Of a stretch of DNA of 64,000 bases, positions 18,306 to 26,034 are shown piece by piece. This stretch comes from G11 sp947167445. GTDB lineage: Bacteria; Bacillota; Clostridia; Lachnospirales; Lachnospiraceae. The notes under the pieces are model-generated. The model was not told the DNA's origin. It was given only the letters and a program-made list of their open reading frames with translations, and ran no database searches. Numbering within the stretch: the stretch's first letter is position 1; each line of letters begins with the position of its first letter. The DNA lies in the NCBI GenBank assembly GCA_947167445.1, contig CAMVID010000016.1, forward strand, positions 13,438 to 77,437, given 5' to 3'. A program made the position numbers and the translations under genes.

Positions 18306-19802
18306 ATGAAGTCCAAAACTTTCCCGATTATTACAACTGCATGCATTGCAAGTCTTCTTGTATCCTGCTCGGTTCCAGGTTTCAGGATGGAGTATGCCAC
18401 AGAGACTGAGGAATTCCTCAGCATGAATGAGGAGCCCCATCTTTATGACAGCGTTCCTGTGGTTATTCCCCACATCGTTACGGATAAGGCGGGCTTTGAA
18501 ACGGAAGCTGAGAAAGTTGTGGTTTTTACCTCAGATTCACTGCCTCAGACCTTTGATGTCATGGACGCCGATACGGGAAAGAGAGTCTACAGCGGAGTCG
18601 TGAAGACCAAGAGACACCCTGCGGGCGGTACTGCGCCTTTGGGATACGGGAATTTCACCGACCTTAAGAAAAACGGAAGTTACTATATTAAATGCCCGGG
18701 CCTTGGGGAAAGCTATCCCTTTGTGGTTACCGACGAGTTAATAAGAGGCATTGTGCCCGACGCTTTGGATGTTCTTGATATGGTAAGGGAGAAAAGAATC
18801 TCCGTAAAGGCCAGGGACACCAAGGGGGCGGAGATTGAGAAGATTATCCAGGGTGGCTGGATTACGGACGAAAACGGAACCCAGGAAGTGGAGATTGCCG
18901 CCGAGACCATGATGACGCTTCTTACGGCCTACGAGCTTTTCCCTCAGTCCTTCGCTGAGTTCACAAACGATGCAGGTGACATTCGAATTCTTGACCAGCT
19001 CTATCACGAGTCTGTGTGGATGCTTTCTTTGCAGGATGAGACTTCGGGTGGCGTTTTCAAGAGCCTTTACACCGTTAACGACAACGTGTCTGTAACCTAT
19101 AACCTGGCTCCCGTTGATTATGCAGCCAGCGCAGCTTTCGCAGCTGTTATGGCGAAGTTTTCCTATGTATATAAGGACGTGGATGCGGAGTACGCCTCCA
19201 TCTGTCTTAAGGCCGCGGACATGGCCTGGAAGTATCTGGAGAAGGAAAAAGCCATATCTTCCTCCTCATCCTCAGCTTCTGTTTTGGCCGCCGCTGCAGT
19301 GGAATTATACAGGGCTTCGGGCCTTCAAAGCTACTACACCTACGCCAACGAGCTGTTGCCTTCAAGCGTTGATATTGAAACCGACCACTGGAATCTTTAT
19401 TCATCGGTTACATACATGCTTACCAGGAAGGCCGTTTCCGTTGGAAAATGCCAGTCCCTTATGAAGAATCTTATGAAAAACGGGGAGATTATCTCTCAGG
19501 CAGCCAGAGACGATTCCTTTATGGTTTCTGTCATAGACGGGGATGATTCCTTCGAAAGTCTTCTTTGGAACATGGTGATTCTTTCCACCTCAAACTACGT
19601 CCTCACCAATGATGAGTACGCCAGCGTAATAAGTAACCATGAGCATTATTTTAGAGGTCGGAATTTTACCTCAGAAGATTATATATACGAAAAAGATGAG
19701 TATAAATTAAAGGATCTGCGAAGCAATGCAGCTTACATCTACATGCTTGCACAAATCCTTTCAGGTGACTACTTTGTGGCGCCGTCTGATAACGACTATT
19801 GA
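18306..19802 (+). CDS. GH9-like lipoprotein lacking the GH9 catalytic motif
   Basis: 498 aa from ATG 18306 (MKSKTFPIITTACIASLLVS then CSVPG), a lipoprotein signal with lipobox LVSC; the ATG at 18300 is equally possible. An Ig-like CelD_N domain follows (VVFTSDSLPQTFDVMDADTG, FTDLKKNGSYYIKCPGLGES). The rest aligns by eye with the GH9 alpha6/alpha6 barrel: GGW...AAETMMTLLTAYELFPQ, HESVWMLSLQDETSGGVF, ASAAFAAVMAKFSYVYKDVD, HYFRGRN. Where active GH9 enzymes have GGW(H/Y)DAGD, this protein has GGWITDENGTQ, and the later His/Glu motifs are not evident. It may be a carbohydrate-binding pseudoenzyme. TATAAT lies at 18294-18299, suggesting a leaderless message. Confidence 0.75.
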   Translation: MKSKTFPIITTACIASLLVSCSVPGFRMEYATETEEFLSMNEEPHLYDSVPVVIPHIVTDKAGFETEAEKVVVFTSDSLPQTFDVMDADTGKRVYSGVVKTKRHPAGGTAPLGYGNFTDLKKNGSYYIKCPGLGESYPFVVTDELIRGIVPDALDVLDMVREKRISVKARDTKGAEIEKIIQGGWITDENGTQEVEIAAETMMTLLTAYELFPQSFAEFTNDAGDIRILDQLYHESVWMLSLQDETSGGVFKSLYTVNDNVSVTYNLAPVDYAASAAFAAVMAKFSYVYKDVDAEYASICLKAADMAWKYLEKEKAISSSSSSASVLAAAAVELYRASGLQSYYTYANELLPSSVDIETDHWNLYSSVTYMLTRKAVSVGKCQSLMKNLMKNGEIISQAARDDSFMVSVIDGDDSFESLLWNMVILSTSNYVLTNDEYASVISNHEHYFRGRNFTSEDYIYEKDEYKLKDLRSNAAYIYMLAQILSGDYFVAPSDNDY

Positions 19803-19826
19803 TTCGTCGTCTGTTGCGATTCGCTT

Positions 19827-20570
19827 TTATTGATTGGCTACTTCCTGCTTGATGGCGAAGTAGGCGTCCTCGATAAGCTTCTGAGTGTAGGCTCCGATGT
19901 GCTTTGCCTCCTCCTTCTCCATTGCCTTCATGTCAATGGGGGGCAGGTATTGAAGCACCACGTGGGCCTTCTTTACTTTGGGGAAATGGTCCTCAAAAAT
20001 CGCCGCCGAGTTGTAGAAAACGAAGGGCTGAATGAGGCATCCGCTCTTCTGGGCAATCTTGAAGCTGCCCTCATGGAAGGGAAGGAAGGTTCCCTCCTCC
20101 TTGTTTCTGGTGCCCTCGGGGAATATGCAGATGGAGTAGCCCTCTTTTACTAGGTCAATGGCTTTAAGGATAATGCTAAGACCCTGCTTGATATCGCTTC
20201 TGTCAAGGAAAAGGCAGTTAAGGTTCACCATCCACTGAGCAAGGAAGGGGACCTTTTTGTTTTCCTTCTTTGAGATGTAGCCTGTAACCCTCTTTACGTA
20301 CATCATGCTGATTACGATGTCGAAAAAGCTTCTATGGTTACCAACGTAGAGTACAGGCTGGTCCTCGGGCACGTTCTCAAGGCCTCTCACCTCAAGCCTT
20401 GTGCCTGCAAGCCAAACGATTGTTGAAAATACCCACTTTATTATGCTTAAGCTTATGTTTCTCATGGCCTTCTTGTTAAACACGCCGATGAGCCATGTGA
20501 TGGGAAGCAGAATAATGCTTACGATAAAGAAAATTAAAATAAATAAAATAATAATTATGAATCTGATCAT
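19827..20570 (-). CDS. plsC: 1-acyl-sn-glycerol-3-phosphate acyltransferase
   Basis: 247 aa. N-terminal membrane helix (FIIIILFILIFFIVSIILLP), then the acyltransferase motifs NHRSFFDIVI (HX4D, about residue 78) and FPEGTRNKEEG (about residue 150). Acylates lysophosphatidate to phosphatidate at the membrane in phospholipid synthesis. Convergent with the GH9-like gene, 24 bp apart, with no clear terminator. Appears monocistronic. Confidence 0.93.
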   Translation of the reverse strand: MIRFIIIILFILIFFIVSIILLPITWLIGVFNKKAMRNISLSIIKWVFSTIVWLAGTRLEVRGLENVPEDQPVLYVGNHRSFFDIVISMMYVKRVTGYISKKENKKVPFLAQWMVNLNCLFLDRSDIKQGLSIILKAIDLVKEGYSICIFPEGTRNKEEGTFLPFHEGSFKIAQKSGCLIQPFVFYNSAAIFEDHFPKVKKAHVVLQYLPPIDMKAMEKEEAKHIGAYTQKLIEDAYFAIKQEVANQ

Positions 20571-20641
20571 TTAAGTTCCTCCGGGTAAAATTCGTGGACG
20601 GATTCATTATAATTGGATAGAAGTTTTTTTACAAGTTGGGT

Positions 20642-20668
20642 TAAAGATTCTTACGATTTTACCGATAT
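20642..20668 (+). promoter_or_regulatory. Sigma-28 (SigD/FliA)-like promoter of the 20792 gene
   Basis: TAAA (20642-20645), exactly 15 bp, ACCGATAT (20661-20668): one mismatch in the -10 and a perfect -35 against TAAA-N15-GCCGATAT. About 115 nt of leader follow before AAGGAGG and the ATG at 20792. Confidence 0.7.
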
Positions 20669-20686
20669 ATATAATGACCATGGATG

Positions 20687-20735
20687 GTACTTCCGGCGGA
20701 GCATCTTGCCAATGCTTTGTTGGAGGTACTTTTTT
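20687..20735 (+). terminator. Terminator-like hairpin in the leader of the 20792 gene
   Basis: Arms GTACTTCC (20687-20694) and GGAGGTAC (20722-20729), pairing with one U-G, enclose a smaller GCAT/ATGC hairpin and are followed at once by TTTTTT (20730-20735). It lies between the sigma-28-like promoter and the gene, so it could attenuate transcription. No known riboswitch was recognised in the leader. Confidence 0.5.
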
Positions 20736-20791
20736 GCCCTTTTTTAGGCAAAATCCGCAATATCTATATCATTCCATAAGGAGGGAAAAAT

Positions 20792-21940
20792 ATGAAAATC
20801 AATTCTTTCAACCTCGGAATGGAATCCACCAATACCTACGTCGTGACCCAGGCTTATCAGAAGAAAGTCGTTGGCTCCTATGCAGGTAATGGTGCAAATA
20901 TGCCCGGGAACTTTGCCGGCTTATTTGACAGGGACGTAAACAACCAATTGGACGGACAGACTTTGAAGAAAGGAGAGGAAGCTGTAGAAACTGTGGATTC
21001 TTCCACATCGGCGGAAAAGGATACGGCGGGGAATGCCGCAAGCGTTGACGAGATTCTTTCCATGATGAGTTCCGGAAGGCCTTTATCAAGGATTTCCAAG
21101 GCTGAACGAATCACGGAATCCAATCCTTTAAGAGCCATGGATGAGTTCAGACAGCAGCTTATCAGGTACCTTGAAGAGCTCTTTAACAAGGGCAAAAAAT
21201 ATCGGGACAGCCTTCGTGAGGGGACATCCTTAGCAGAGTGCCACACTGAGGGTACTGAAGCCACTGACCCAAGCCAGGTATCGCTCCTCTATGAGGAGAA
21301 TTACTCATATACCGAGCACGAGGCCTATTCCTTCTCCACTTCAGGCACCGTTGTGGACTCCACGGGACGGGAGATTCAGTTTAATCTGGATGTTTCCATG
21401 AGCCGAACCTTCTATGCCGAATATGGTCAAACCTTCGCCCAGGCTGTTAATTTCTGCGATCCTTTGGTTATAAATCTCGACAGCGACGTGGCTGAGATTT
21501 CCGACCAGAAATTCTTCTTTGATCTGGACAGTGACGGAATTAAGGATGAGATTCACGCCTTTGGCCCCGGCACGGGAATGTTGGCCCTTGACCTTAACGA
21601 AGACGGAGTTATAAACGATGGCCGTGAGCTTTTTGGCACCAAGACCGGGGACGGCTTCTATGATCTTTCGAAGTACGATTCAGACCGAAACGGCTGGATT
21701 GATGAAAATGATGAAATCTGGAATAAGGTGAAAATCTGGGTTAAAGAGGCAGACGGCACCGACACACTCTACTCCCTTGCGGACAAGGGCGTAGGCGCCA
21801 TCTATCTTGGCCGTCAGGCCACCAATTTCCACTATAAAGACGACGACAACCTTGACACTGCACGCCTCCGCTCCACCGGAATGTTCCTCTACGAATCCGG
21901 TGTCGCCGGCACCGTGCAGCAGGTGGACCTGGCCGGGTAG
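20792..21940 (+). CDS. Hypothetical protein with Ca-binding (EF-hand-like) C-terminal domain
   Basis: 382 aa, start with AAGGAGGG upstream. No classical signal peptide: it begins MKINSFNLGMESTNTYVVTQ. Residues 1-190 are mostly helical or disordered. The C-terminal half has repeated acidic loops, FDLDSDGIKDEI, LALDLNEDGVINDGRELFGT and YDSDRNGWIDENDEIW (about residues 250-310), the pattern of VCBS/hemolysin-associated calcium-binding domains. Sigma-28-like promoter and no Sec signal suggest export with the motility apparatus or a cytoplasmic role; this is inference. The 12696 gene shares the promoter type and a short Asn/Ser/Thr-rich N-terminus. Confidence 0.75.
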   Translation: MKINSFNLGMESTNTYVVTQAYQKKVVGSYAGNGANMPGNFAGLFDRDVNNQLDGQTLKKGEEAVETVDSSTSAEKDTAGNAASVDEILSMMSSGRPLSRISKAERITESNPLRAMDEFRQQLIRYLEELFNKGKKYRDSLREGTSLAECHTEGTEATDPSQVSLLYEENYSYTEHEAYSFSTSGTVVDSTGREIQFNLDVSMSRTFYAEYGQTFAQAVNFCDPLVINLDSDVAEISDQKFFFDLDSDGIKDEIHAFGPGTGMLALDLNEDGVINDGRELFGTKTGDGFYDLSKYDSDRNGWIDENDEIWNKVKIWVKEADGTDTLYSLADKGVGAIYLGRQATNFHYKDDDNLDTARLRSTGMFLYESGVAGTVQQVDLAG

Positions 21941-21967
21941 GCAGAACCAACAAGGCAGAACCAACAA
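21940..21967. repeat. 14-bp tandem duplication
   Basis: GGCAGAACCAACAA occurs twice head to tail (21940-21953 and 21954-21967), starting at the last base of the stop codon of the 20792 gene and running into the left arm of the following palindrome. Looks like a replication-slippage or insertion scar. Confidence 0.8.
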
Positions 21968-22104
21968 GGCCCGGAATCAATCATATGTCTCGAGGCGCGT
22001 TCGCACTACGCTTCGGACGTAGCCCTACTAAGCTCGTAAAAAACCTCGCTAAGTAGGAACGTCCTCAGAGTGCCTCTATGACATATGATATGATTCCGGG
22101 CCTT
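21966..22104. repeat. Long imperfect palindrome A (family 1), terminator-like outer stem
   Basis: Outer arms AAGGCCCGGAATCA (21966) and TGATTCCGGGCCTT (to 22104) continue through a second paired block (ATCATATGTC with GACATATGAT) and GAGGC/GCCTC. The inner core pairs GGACGT with ACGTCC and CCTACTAAGC with GCTAAGTAGG around loop TCGTAAAAAACCTC. TTTCTTTATT follows the outer right arm, so it can end transcription between the convergent 20792 and ileS genes. The core (ACGTAGCCCTACTAAGC) recurs inverted in palindrome B at 46.4 kb, while the arms do not. Confidence 0.8.
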
Positions 22105-22157
22105 TCTTTATTGTGCAATCGGGGCCTGTCCCCAACCTGCACATCCGCCTTTGCGGT

Positions 22158-25100
22158 TTAGTTCTTCTCTACGGAGATGGCTACTTCCTCGCCATTTACG
22201 TTCCAGTTCTTTGCATTTGCAAAGGTATCTGTTGTGGAGATAACTTCTGCAAGAACCTTGGTAGCGATGGCATCCTTATTCTTGGTTACGATGGCTGCAA
22301 GCTTCTCGTTTCCTGTGATGCCGACTTTGATGCGGTCCATAACCTCGAAGTTGATGTCCTTACGCATGGTCTGGATCTTACTGATAACCTCAAGGACGAA
22401 ACCTTCCTCGATAAGTTCAGGTGTAAGGTTGGTGTCAAGAACAACGGTTACGCCGTAATCTTCAACTGCCTCAAAGCCTTCCTTCTTGGTCATCTCGATA
22501 AGAAGATCATCCTTGGTAAGTTCTACCTCTACGTCACCTACCATGAACTTAAGAGCACCATTGGTGTTAAGCTCATCCATAGCCTTGTTTCCGTCAAGGG
22601 AAGCAAGTTCCTTCTGGATGCCGCCAAGCTGCTTGCCGTACTTAGGTCCTACGGTACGAAGCTGGGGCTTGAAGGAGTAGGATGTAAACTCTCTTACGTC
22701 GTCGGTGTATTCAACTTCTTTTACATTCAATTCATCTCTGATGATTTCTGTGTAGAAATCGTCAAGTTCTTTTTCAGCCTTGATAAACATCTTGCCGATG
22801 GGCTGACGATTCTTGATGTTTGCAGTATTTCTTGCTGCACGTCCAAGAACTACAGCGTTAAGAACTTCCTTCATGGAAGCCTCAAGCTCTGTGTCAATCC
22901 ACTCCTTCTTAACTTCAGGGAAGTCGCAAAGGTGGATGGACTCGGGCTGAGTCTTATCGATGTTATATACAAGGTTTAAGTAAATCTGCTCTGTCATGAA
23001 AGGAATCATGGGAGCAGCTGCTTTTGAAATGGTTACAAGAGCTGTGTAAAGGGTCATGTAAGCGTTGATCTTATCCTGCTCCATGCCTTTTGCCCAGAAA
23101 CGCTCTCTGCTTCTTCTTACGTACCAGTTTGAAAGGTCGTCCACGAACTCCTGAAGTGCTCTTGCAGCTTCGGGTATTCTGTAGTTGGCCAAATCGTCGT
23201 CTACCTCTCCAACCGTGGTATTAAGTCTGGAAAGAACCCACTTATCCATAACAGGAAGCTTGTCGTACTCTAAGGTGTACTTGGAAGCGTCGAAGTTATC
23301 GATGTTAGCGTAAAGTACGAAGAATGCATATGTATTCCAAAGGGTGCCCATGAACTTTCTCTGACCCTCGGTAACGGTGTCACCGGAGAATCTGTTGGGA
23401 AGCCAGGGTGCTGAGTTGATGTAGAAGTACCATCTGATGGCGTCTGCGCCATATTTTTCCAAAGCATCGAAGGGATCAACTGCGTTACCCTTGGACTTAC
23501 TCATCTTCTGACCGTTCTCATCCTGAACATGGCCAAGGACGATTACGTTCTCATAAGGAGCCTTGTTGAAAAGAAGGGTTGACTCCGCCATAAGTGAGTG
23601 GAACCATCCTCTTGTCTGGTCAACTGCCTCAGAAATGAACTGTGCAGGGAACTGAGACTCGAAAAGCTCCTTGTTCTCGAAAGGATAGTGGTGCTGAGCG
23701 AAGGGCATTGCACCTGAGTCGAACCAGCAGTCCAAAACCTCGGGAACTCTGTGCATTTCCTTGCCACACTTGGGACACTTGCATGTGATTTCATCGATGT
23801 AAGGTCTGTGAAGCTCAACTGTCTCGGCAGCATCGTTTCCGCTTAACTTCTTAAGCTCTTCTCTGCTTCCGATACACTCCTGGTGACCGCACTCACACTC
23901 CCAGATGTTTAAAGGAGTTCCCCAATAACGGTTACGGGAGATTGCCCAGTCCTGGATATTCTCAAGCCAGTTACCGAATCTTCCTTTGCCGATGGACTCA
24001 GGGATCCAGTTAACTGTGTTGTTGTTTCTGATAAGGTCATCTCTTACTGCGGTTTCTTTGATGTACCATGACTCTCTTGCATAGTAGATAAGAGGGGTGT
24101 CACATCTCCAGCAGTGAGGATATTCGTGCTCGAACTTGGGAGCATCGTAAAGCTGTCCCCTTGCGTCCAGGTCTTTGAGGACTTCGGGGTCTGCCTTTTT
24201 AACAAATAATCCGGCGAAAGGAGTTTCCTTGGTCATTTCACCCTTGCCGTCAACAAACTGAACGAAGGGAAGGTCGTAGTTACGTCCTACGTTGGCATCG
24301 TCTTCACCGAATGCAGGAGCAATATGTACGATACCGGTACCATCTGACATGGTTACGTAGTTATCGCATGTAACGAAGAAGCCCTTCTTGTTCTGCTTGT
24401 CAGCAACTTCCTTAGCGCAGGCAAACAAAGGCTCGTACTCTTTGTACTCAAGATCCTTACCCTTGTATGTCTCAAGGATTTCGTAAGCCTTGGTATCCTC
24501 AGTAGCAAGTTTTCCAAGAACTGTGTCAAGGAGTGCCTTAGCCATGTAGTAGGTGTAGCCGTCTGCTGCTTTTACCTTGCAATACTCCTCTGTGGGGTTC
24601 ATGCAAAGTGCAACGTTTGAGGGAAGAGTCCAGGGTGTGGTTGTCCATGCAAGGAAGTAAGCATCCTCGCCAACAACTTTGAAGCGGACGATTGCGGAGC
24701 GCTCTTTAACAGTCTTATATCCCTGAGAAACCTCAGCGGTTGAAAGAGGGGTACCACAACGAGGGCAGTAAGGTACAATTTTGAAGCCTTTGTAGAGAAG
24801 GCCTTTTTTCCAGATTTCCTTTAAAGCCCACCACTCAGACTCGATGTAGTCGTCATGATAAGTAACGTAGGGGTTGTCCATGTCGGCCCAGAAACCGACT
24901 GTGCCAGAGAAATCCTCCCACATTCCTTTGTATTTCCAAACGGATTCCTTACATTTCTCGATGAAGGGCTCCATTCCGTATTCCTCAATCTGATCCTTAC
25001 CGTTAAGGCCAAGGAGCTTCTCAACCTCCAGCTCTACGGGAAGGCCGTGGGTGTCCCATCCTGCTTTTCTGGGAACCATGTATCCCTTCATTGTGCGGTA

Positions 25101-25310
25101 TCTGGGAATCATATCCTTAATTACACGGGTAAGAACGTGGCCGATGTGGGGCTTACCGTTAGCGGTAGGCGGTCCATCGTAGAAGGTGTAGGTTTCGCCC
25201 TTCTTGCGGTTGTCCATACTTTTCTTGAAAATGTTGTTGTCCTTCCAGTACTTCTCGATTTCTTTCTCGCGGGCAACAAAGTTAAGGTCTGTGGAGACTT
25301 TGTTGTACAT
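22158..25310 (-). CDS. ileS: Isoleucyl-tRNA synthetase
   Basis: 1050 aa from ATG 25310 (MYNKVSTDLNFVAREKEIEK), with AAAGGAG upstream. HIGH motif in PPTANGKPHIGHVLTRVIKD near residue 48 and ENGQKMSKSKGNAVDP mid-protein; Cys pairs in the editing and connecting regions (YCPRCGTPL, CKCPKCGKEM). Length and the segment GTGIVHIAPAFGEDD suit the long clade (IleRS2-like), which family knowledge links to low mupirocin sensitivity. Charges tRNA-Ile. The frame open to 25475 is only leader sequence; expression is controlled by the T-box upstream. Confidence 0.96.
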   Translation of the reverse strand: MYNKVSTDLNFVAREKEIEKYWKDNNIFKKSMDNRKKGETYTFYDGPPTANGKPHIGHVLTRVIKDMIPRYRTMKGYMVPRKAGWDTHGLPVELEVEKLLGLNGKDQIEEYGMEPFIEKCKESVWKYKGMWEDFSGTVGFWADMDNPYVTYHDDYIESEWWALKEIWKKGLLYKGFKIVPYCPRCGTPLSTAEVSQGYKTVKERSAIVRFKVVGEDAYFLAWTTTPWTLPSNVALCMNPTEEYCKVKAADGYTYYMAKALLDTVLGKLATEDTKAYEILETYKGKDLEYKEYEPLFACAKEVADKQNKKGFFVTCDNYVTMSDGTGIVHIAPAFGEDDANVGRNYDLPFVQFVDGKGEMTKETPFAGLFVKKADPEVLKDLDARGQLYDAPKFEHEYPHCWRCDTPLIYYARESWYIKETAVRDDLIRNNNTVNWIPESIGKGRFGNWLENIQDWAISRNRYWGTPLNIWECECGHQECIGSREELKKLSGNDAAETVELHRPYIDEITCKCPKCGKEMHRVPEVLDCWFDSGAMPFAQHHYPFENKELFESQFPAQFISEAVDQTRGWFHSLMAESTLLFNKAPYENVIVLGHVQDENGQKMSKSKGNAVDPFDALEKYGADAIRWYFYINSAPWLPNRFSGDTVTEGQRKFMGTLWNTYAFFVLYANIDNFDASKYTLEYDKLPVMDKWVLSRLNTTVGEVDDDLANYRIPEAARALQEFVDDLSNWYVRRSRERFWAKGMEQDKINAYMTLYTALVTISKAAAPMIPFMTEQIYLNLVYNIDKTQPESIHLCDFPEVKKEWIDTELEASMKEVLNAVVLGRAARNTANIKNRQPIGKMFIKAEKELDDFYTEIIRDELNVKEVEYTDDVREFTSYSFKPQLRTVGPKYGKQLGGIQKELASLDGNKAMDELNTNGALKFMVGDVEVELTKDDLLIEMTKKEGFEAVEDYGVTVVLDTNLTPELIEEGFVLEVISKIQTMRKDINFEVMDRIKVGITGNEKLAAIVTKNKDAIATKVLAEVISTTDTFANAKNWNVNGEEVAISVEKN

Positions 25311-25339
25311 TTGGTACTCCTTTCTTGTGTGTAAATGCT

Positions 25340-25618
25340 TCCTTGGAAACAAAAAAGGTTCGTCCTGTAAAAGGACGAACCCTAGTGAATTCGTTAAACC
25401 ACCTGTTACATCGTACGGCTCTTTGGGATTTCCCTCATTGCGATACGTTGCTTCGTAACGTGAAGCTTGCGGCAAATCCTACTTTCTACTGATTTCGGTT
25501 TGCGACTCGGAAGTGATTTTCGCTATGCAGATACTCGTACCGGCTCTCACCATCCCGGCTCTCTTTGCCTTTCGCTGCGTAGGTACTGTCTTCGTCACAG
25601 TCTTTAAATATTTGGCTA
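25340..25618 (-). promoter_or_regulatory. T-box leader (tRNA-Ile sensing) of ileS
   Basis: Read on the minus strand. Stem I features (GACGAAGACAGTACC, AGAGAGCC, GGTGAGAGCC) lead to a specifier in GAGTATCTGC, codon ATC (25532-25530). The T-box antiterminator bulge is AGGTGGTTTAACG (around 25405-25393), with TGGT to pair with the ACCA end of uncharged tRNA-Ile. The competing terminator has arms GGTTCGTCC and GGACGAACC (25382-25357) followed by TTTTTT (25356-25351). Uncharged tRNA-Ile should allow read-through into ileS. Confidence 0.92.
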
Positions 25619-25624
25619 TGGGTT

Positions 25625-25653
25625 ATTGTAGGCGGTATTTCTATACTTGTCAA
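25625..25653 (-). promoter_or_regulatory. Sigma-A promoter of the ileS T-box transcript
   Basis: Minus strand TTGACA (25653-25648), 17-bp spacer, TACAAT (25630-25625). The start of transcription near 25618 begins the T-box leader. Confidence 0.8.
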
Positions 25654-25690
25654 GAGATGAATCAGTAATAGAAAAGAGCCTTCTTAGAAA

Positions 25691-25734
25691 ATATGCATAT
25701 GCATATTGCAAACATCCGTTCGGGATGTTATAAT
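25691..25734 (+). promoter_or_regulatory. Promoter and TATGCA-repeat box of toxin copy 1
   Basis: TTGCAA (25706-25711), 17 bp, TATAAT (25729-25734). Directly upstream and touching the -35 is a direct repeat of TATGCA ending in TAT (25692-25706). The same box lies at the promoter of toxin copy 2. The spacer also holds ACATCC/GGATGT, not kept in copy 2. Confidence 0.75.
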
Positions 25735-25823
25735 CCTATTAAGCAAAGGTGTTACCTGAGCGGTAGGCGGTTGCCCTCTTAATTGGGGGCCATGTGCCCC
25801 TTTTAAGAAAGGGGGTGATAGCC

Positions 25824-25922
25824 ATGGTTAGTTATTCTGATTTAATACAGATTGGACTTTTCCTGGTTGCTTTCGCCAGTCTCATTTACGAGATTGTACA
25901 TAAAAATGACCGCCAGCCCTGA
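25824..25922 (+). CDS. Small hydrophobic holin-like toxin, copy 1
   Basis: 32 aa, MVSYSDLIQIGLFLVAFA... then a short charged tail HKNDRQP: one membrane helix plus basic end, like the small 'putative holin-like toxin' peptides of Firmicutes type I toxin systems. The Shine-Dalgarno AAAGGGGGTG is strong, but can pair with CCCCTTT just upstream. A bidirectional terminator overlaps the last codons. A second copy at 26433 encodes 28 of 32 identical residues. Function is inferred from family resemblance and layout; toxicity is not shown. Confidence 0.78.
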   Translation: MVSYSDLIQIGLFLVAFASLIYEIVHKNDRQP

Positions 25923-25942
25923 GAAAGTTTGCGGTCATTTTT
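25902..25942. terminator. Bidirectional terminator of toxin copy 1
   Basis: Perfect arms AAAAATGACCGC (25902-25913) and GCGGTCATTTTT (25931-25942). The A-run on one side and T-run on the other serve both the toxin transcript and the convergent minus-strand transcript. Confidence 0.85.
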
Positions 25943-25986
25943 AATCGTAATAACTTAGGGCAACCGCCTATCGGTAATGCCTTTGT
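25943..25986 (-). ncRNA. Candidate convergent (antitoxin-type) RNA, copy 1
   Basis: Predicted minus-strand transcript from the promoter TTGAAT-16-TATAAT (26020-25993, with a TG extended -10), starting near 25986 and ending at the shared terminator. It lacks an evident reading frame. Its 5' end carries the same AAAGG...TTACC...TAGGCGGTTGCCCT sequence as the toxin mRNA 5' end, so it overlaps the toxin message only at the terminator unless it reads through. The antitoxin role is inferred from par/Fst-like layouts. Confidence 0.5.
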
Positions 25987-25992
25987 GGTTTT

Positions 25993-26020
25993 ATTATAGC
26001 ACTTTCCCGCCTAAATTCAA
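25993..26020 (-). promoter_or_regulatory. Convergent promoter, toxin unit copy 1
   Basis: Minus strand TTGAAT (26020-26015), 16 bp, TATAAT (25998-25993), preceded by TGC (extended -10). Conserved in copy 2. Confidence 0.7.
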
Positions 26021-26034
26021 GTGTTTGTTGGGAT

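Larger units (their letters stand above)
25745..25984. repeat. Toxin unit copy 1 bounded by an inverted repeat
   Basis: The left end AAAGGTGTTACC...TAGGCGGTTGCCCT (25745-25777) reappears inverted as AGGGCAACCGCCTA...GGTAATGCCTTT (25957-25984). The same arrangement is present in copy 2 (26355-26591), including the gene inside. The ends could pair as a closing stem in a read-through RNA or be termini of a small mobile unit. No transposase is nearby and no clear target duplication was seen. Confidence 0.75.

Noticed and set aside
20669..20791. Cyclic-di-GMP riboswitch in the leader of the 20792 gene
   Set aside because: None of the conserved GEMM-I or GEMM-II sequence blocks could be found; only a terminator-like hairpin is supported.
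25340..25618. Upstream extension of ileS coding region to 25475
   Set aside because: The extension falls in the T-box leader and terminator; AAAGGAG and the conserved N-terminus place the start at 25310.
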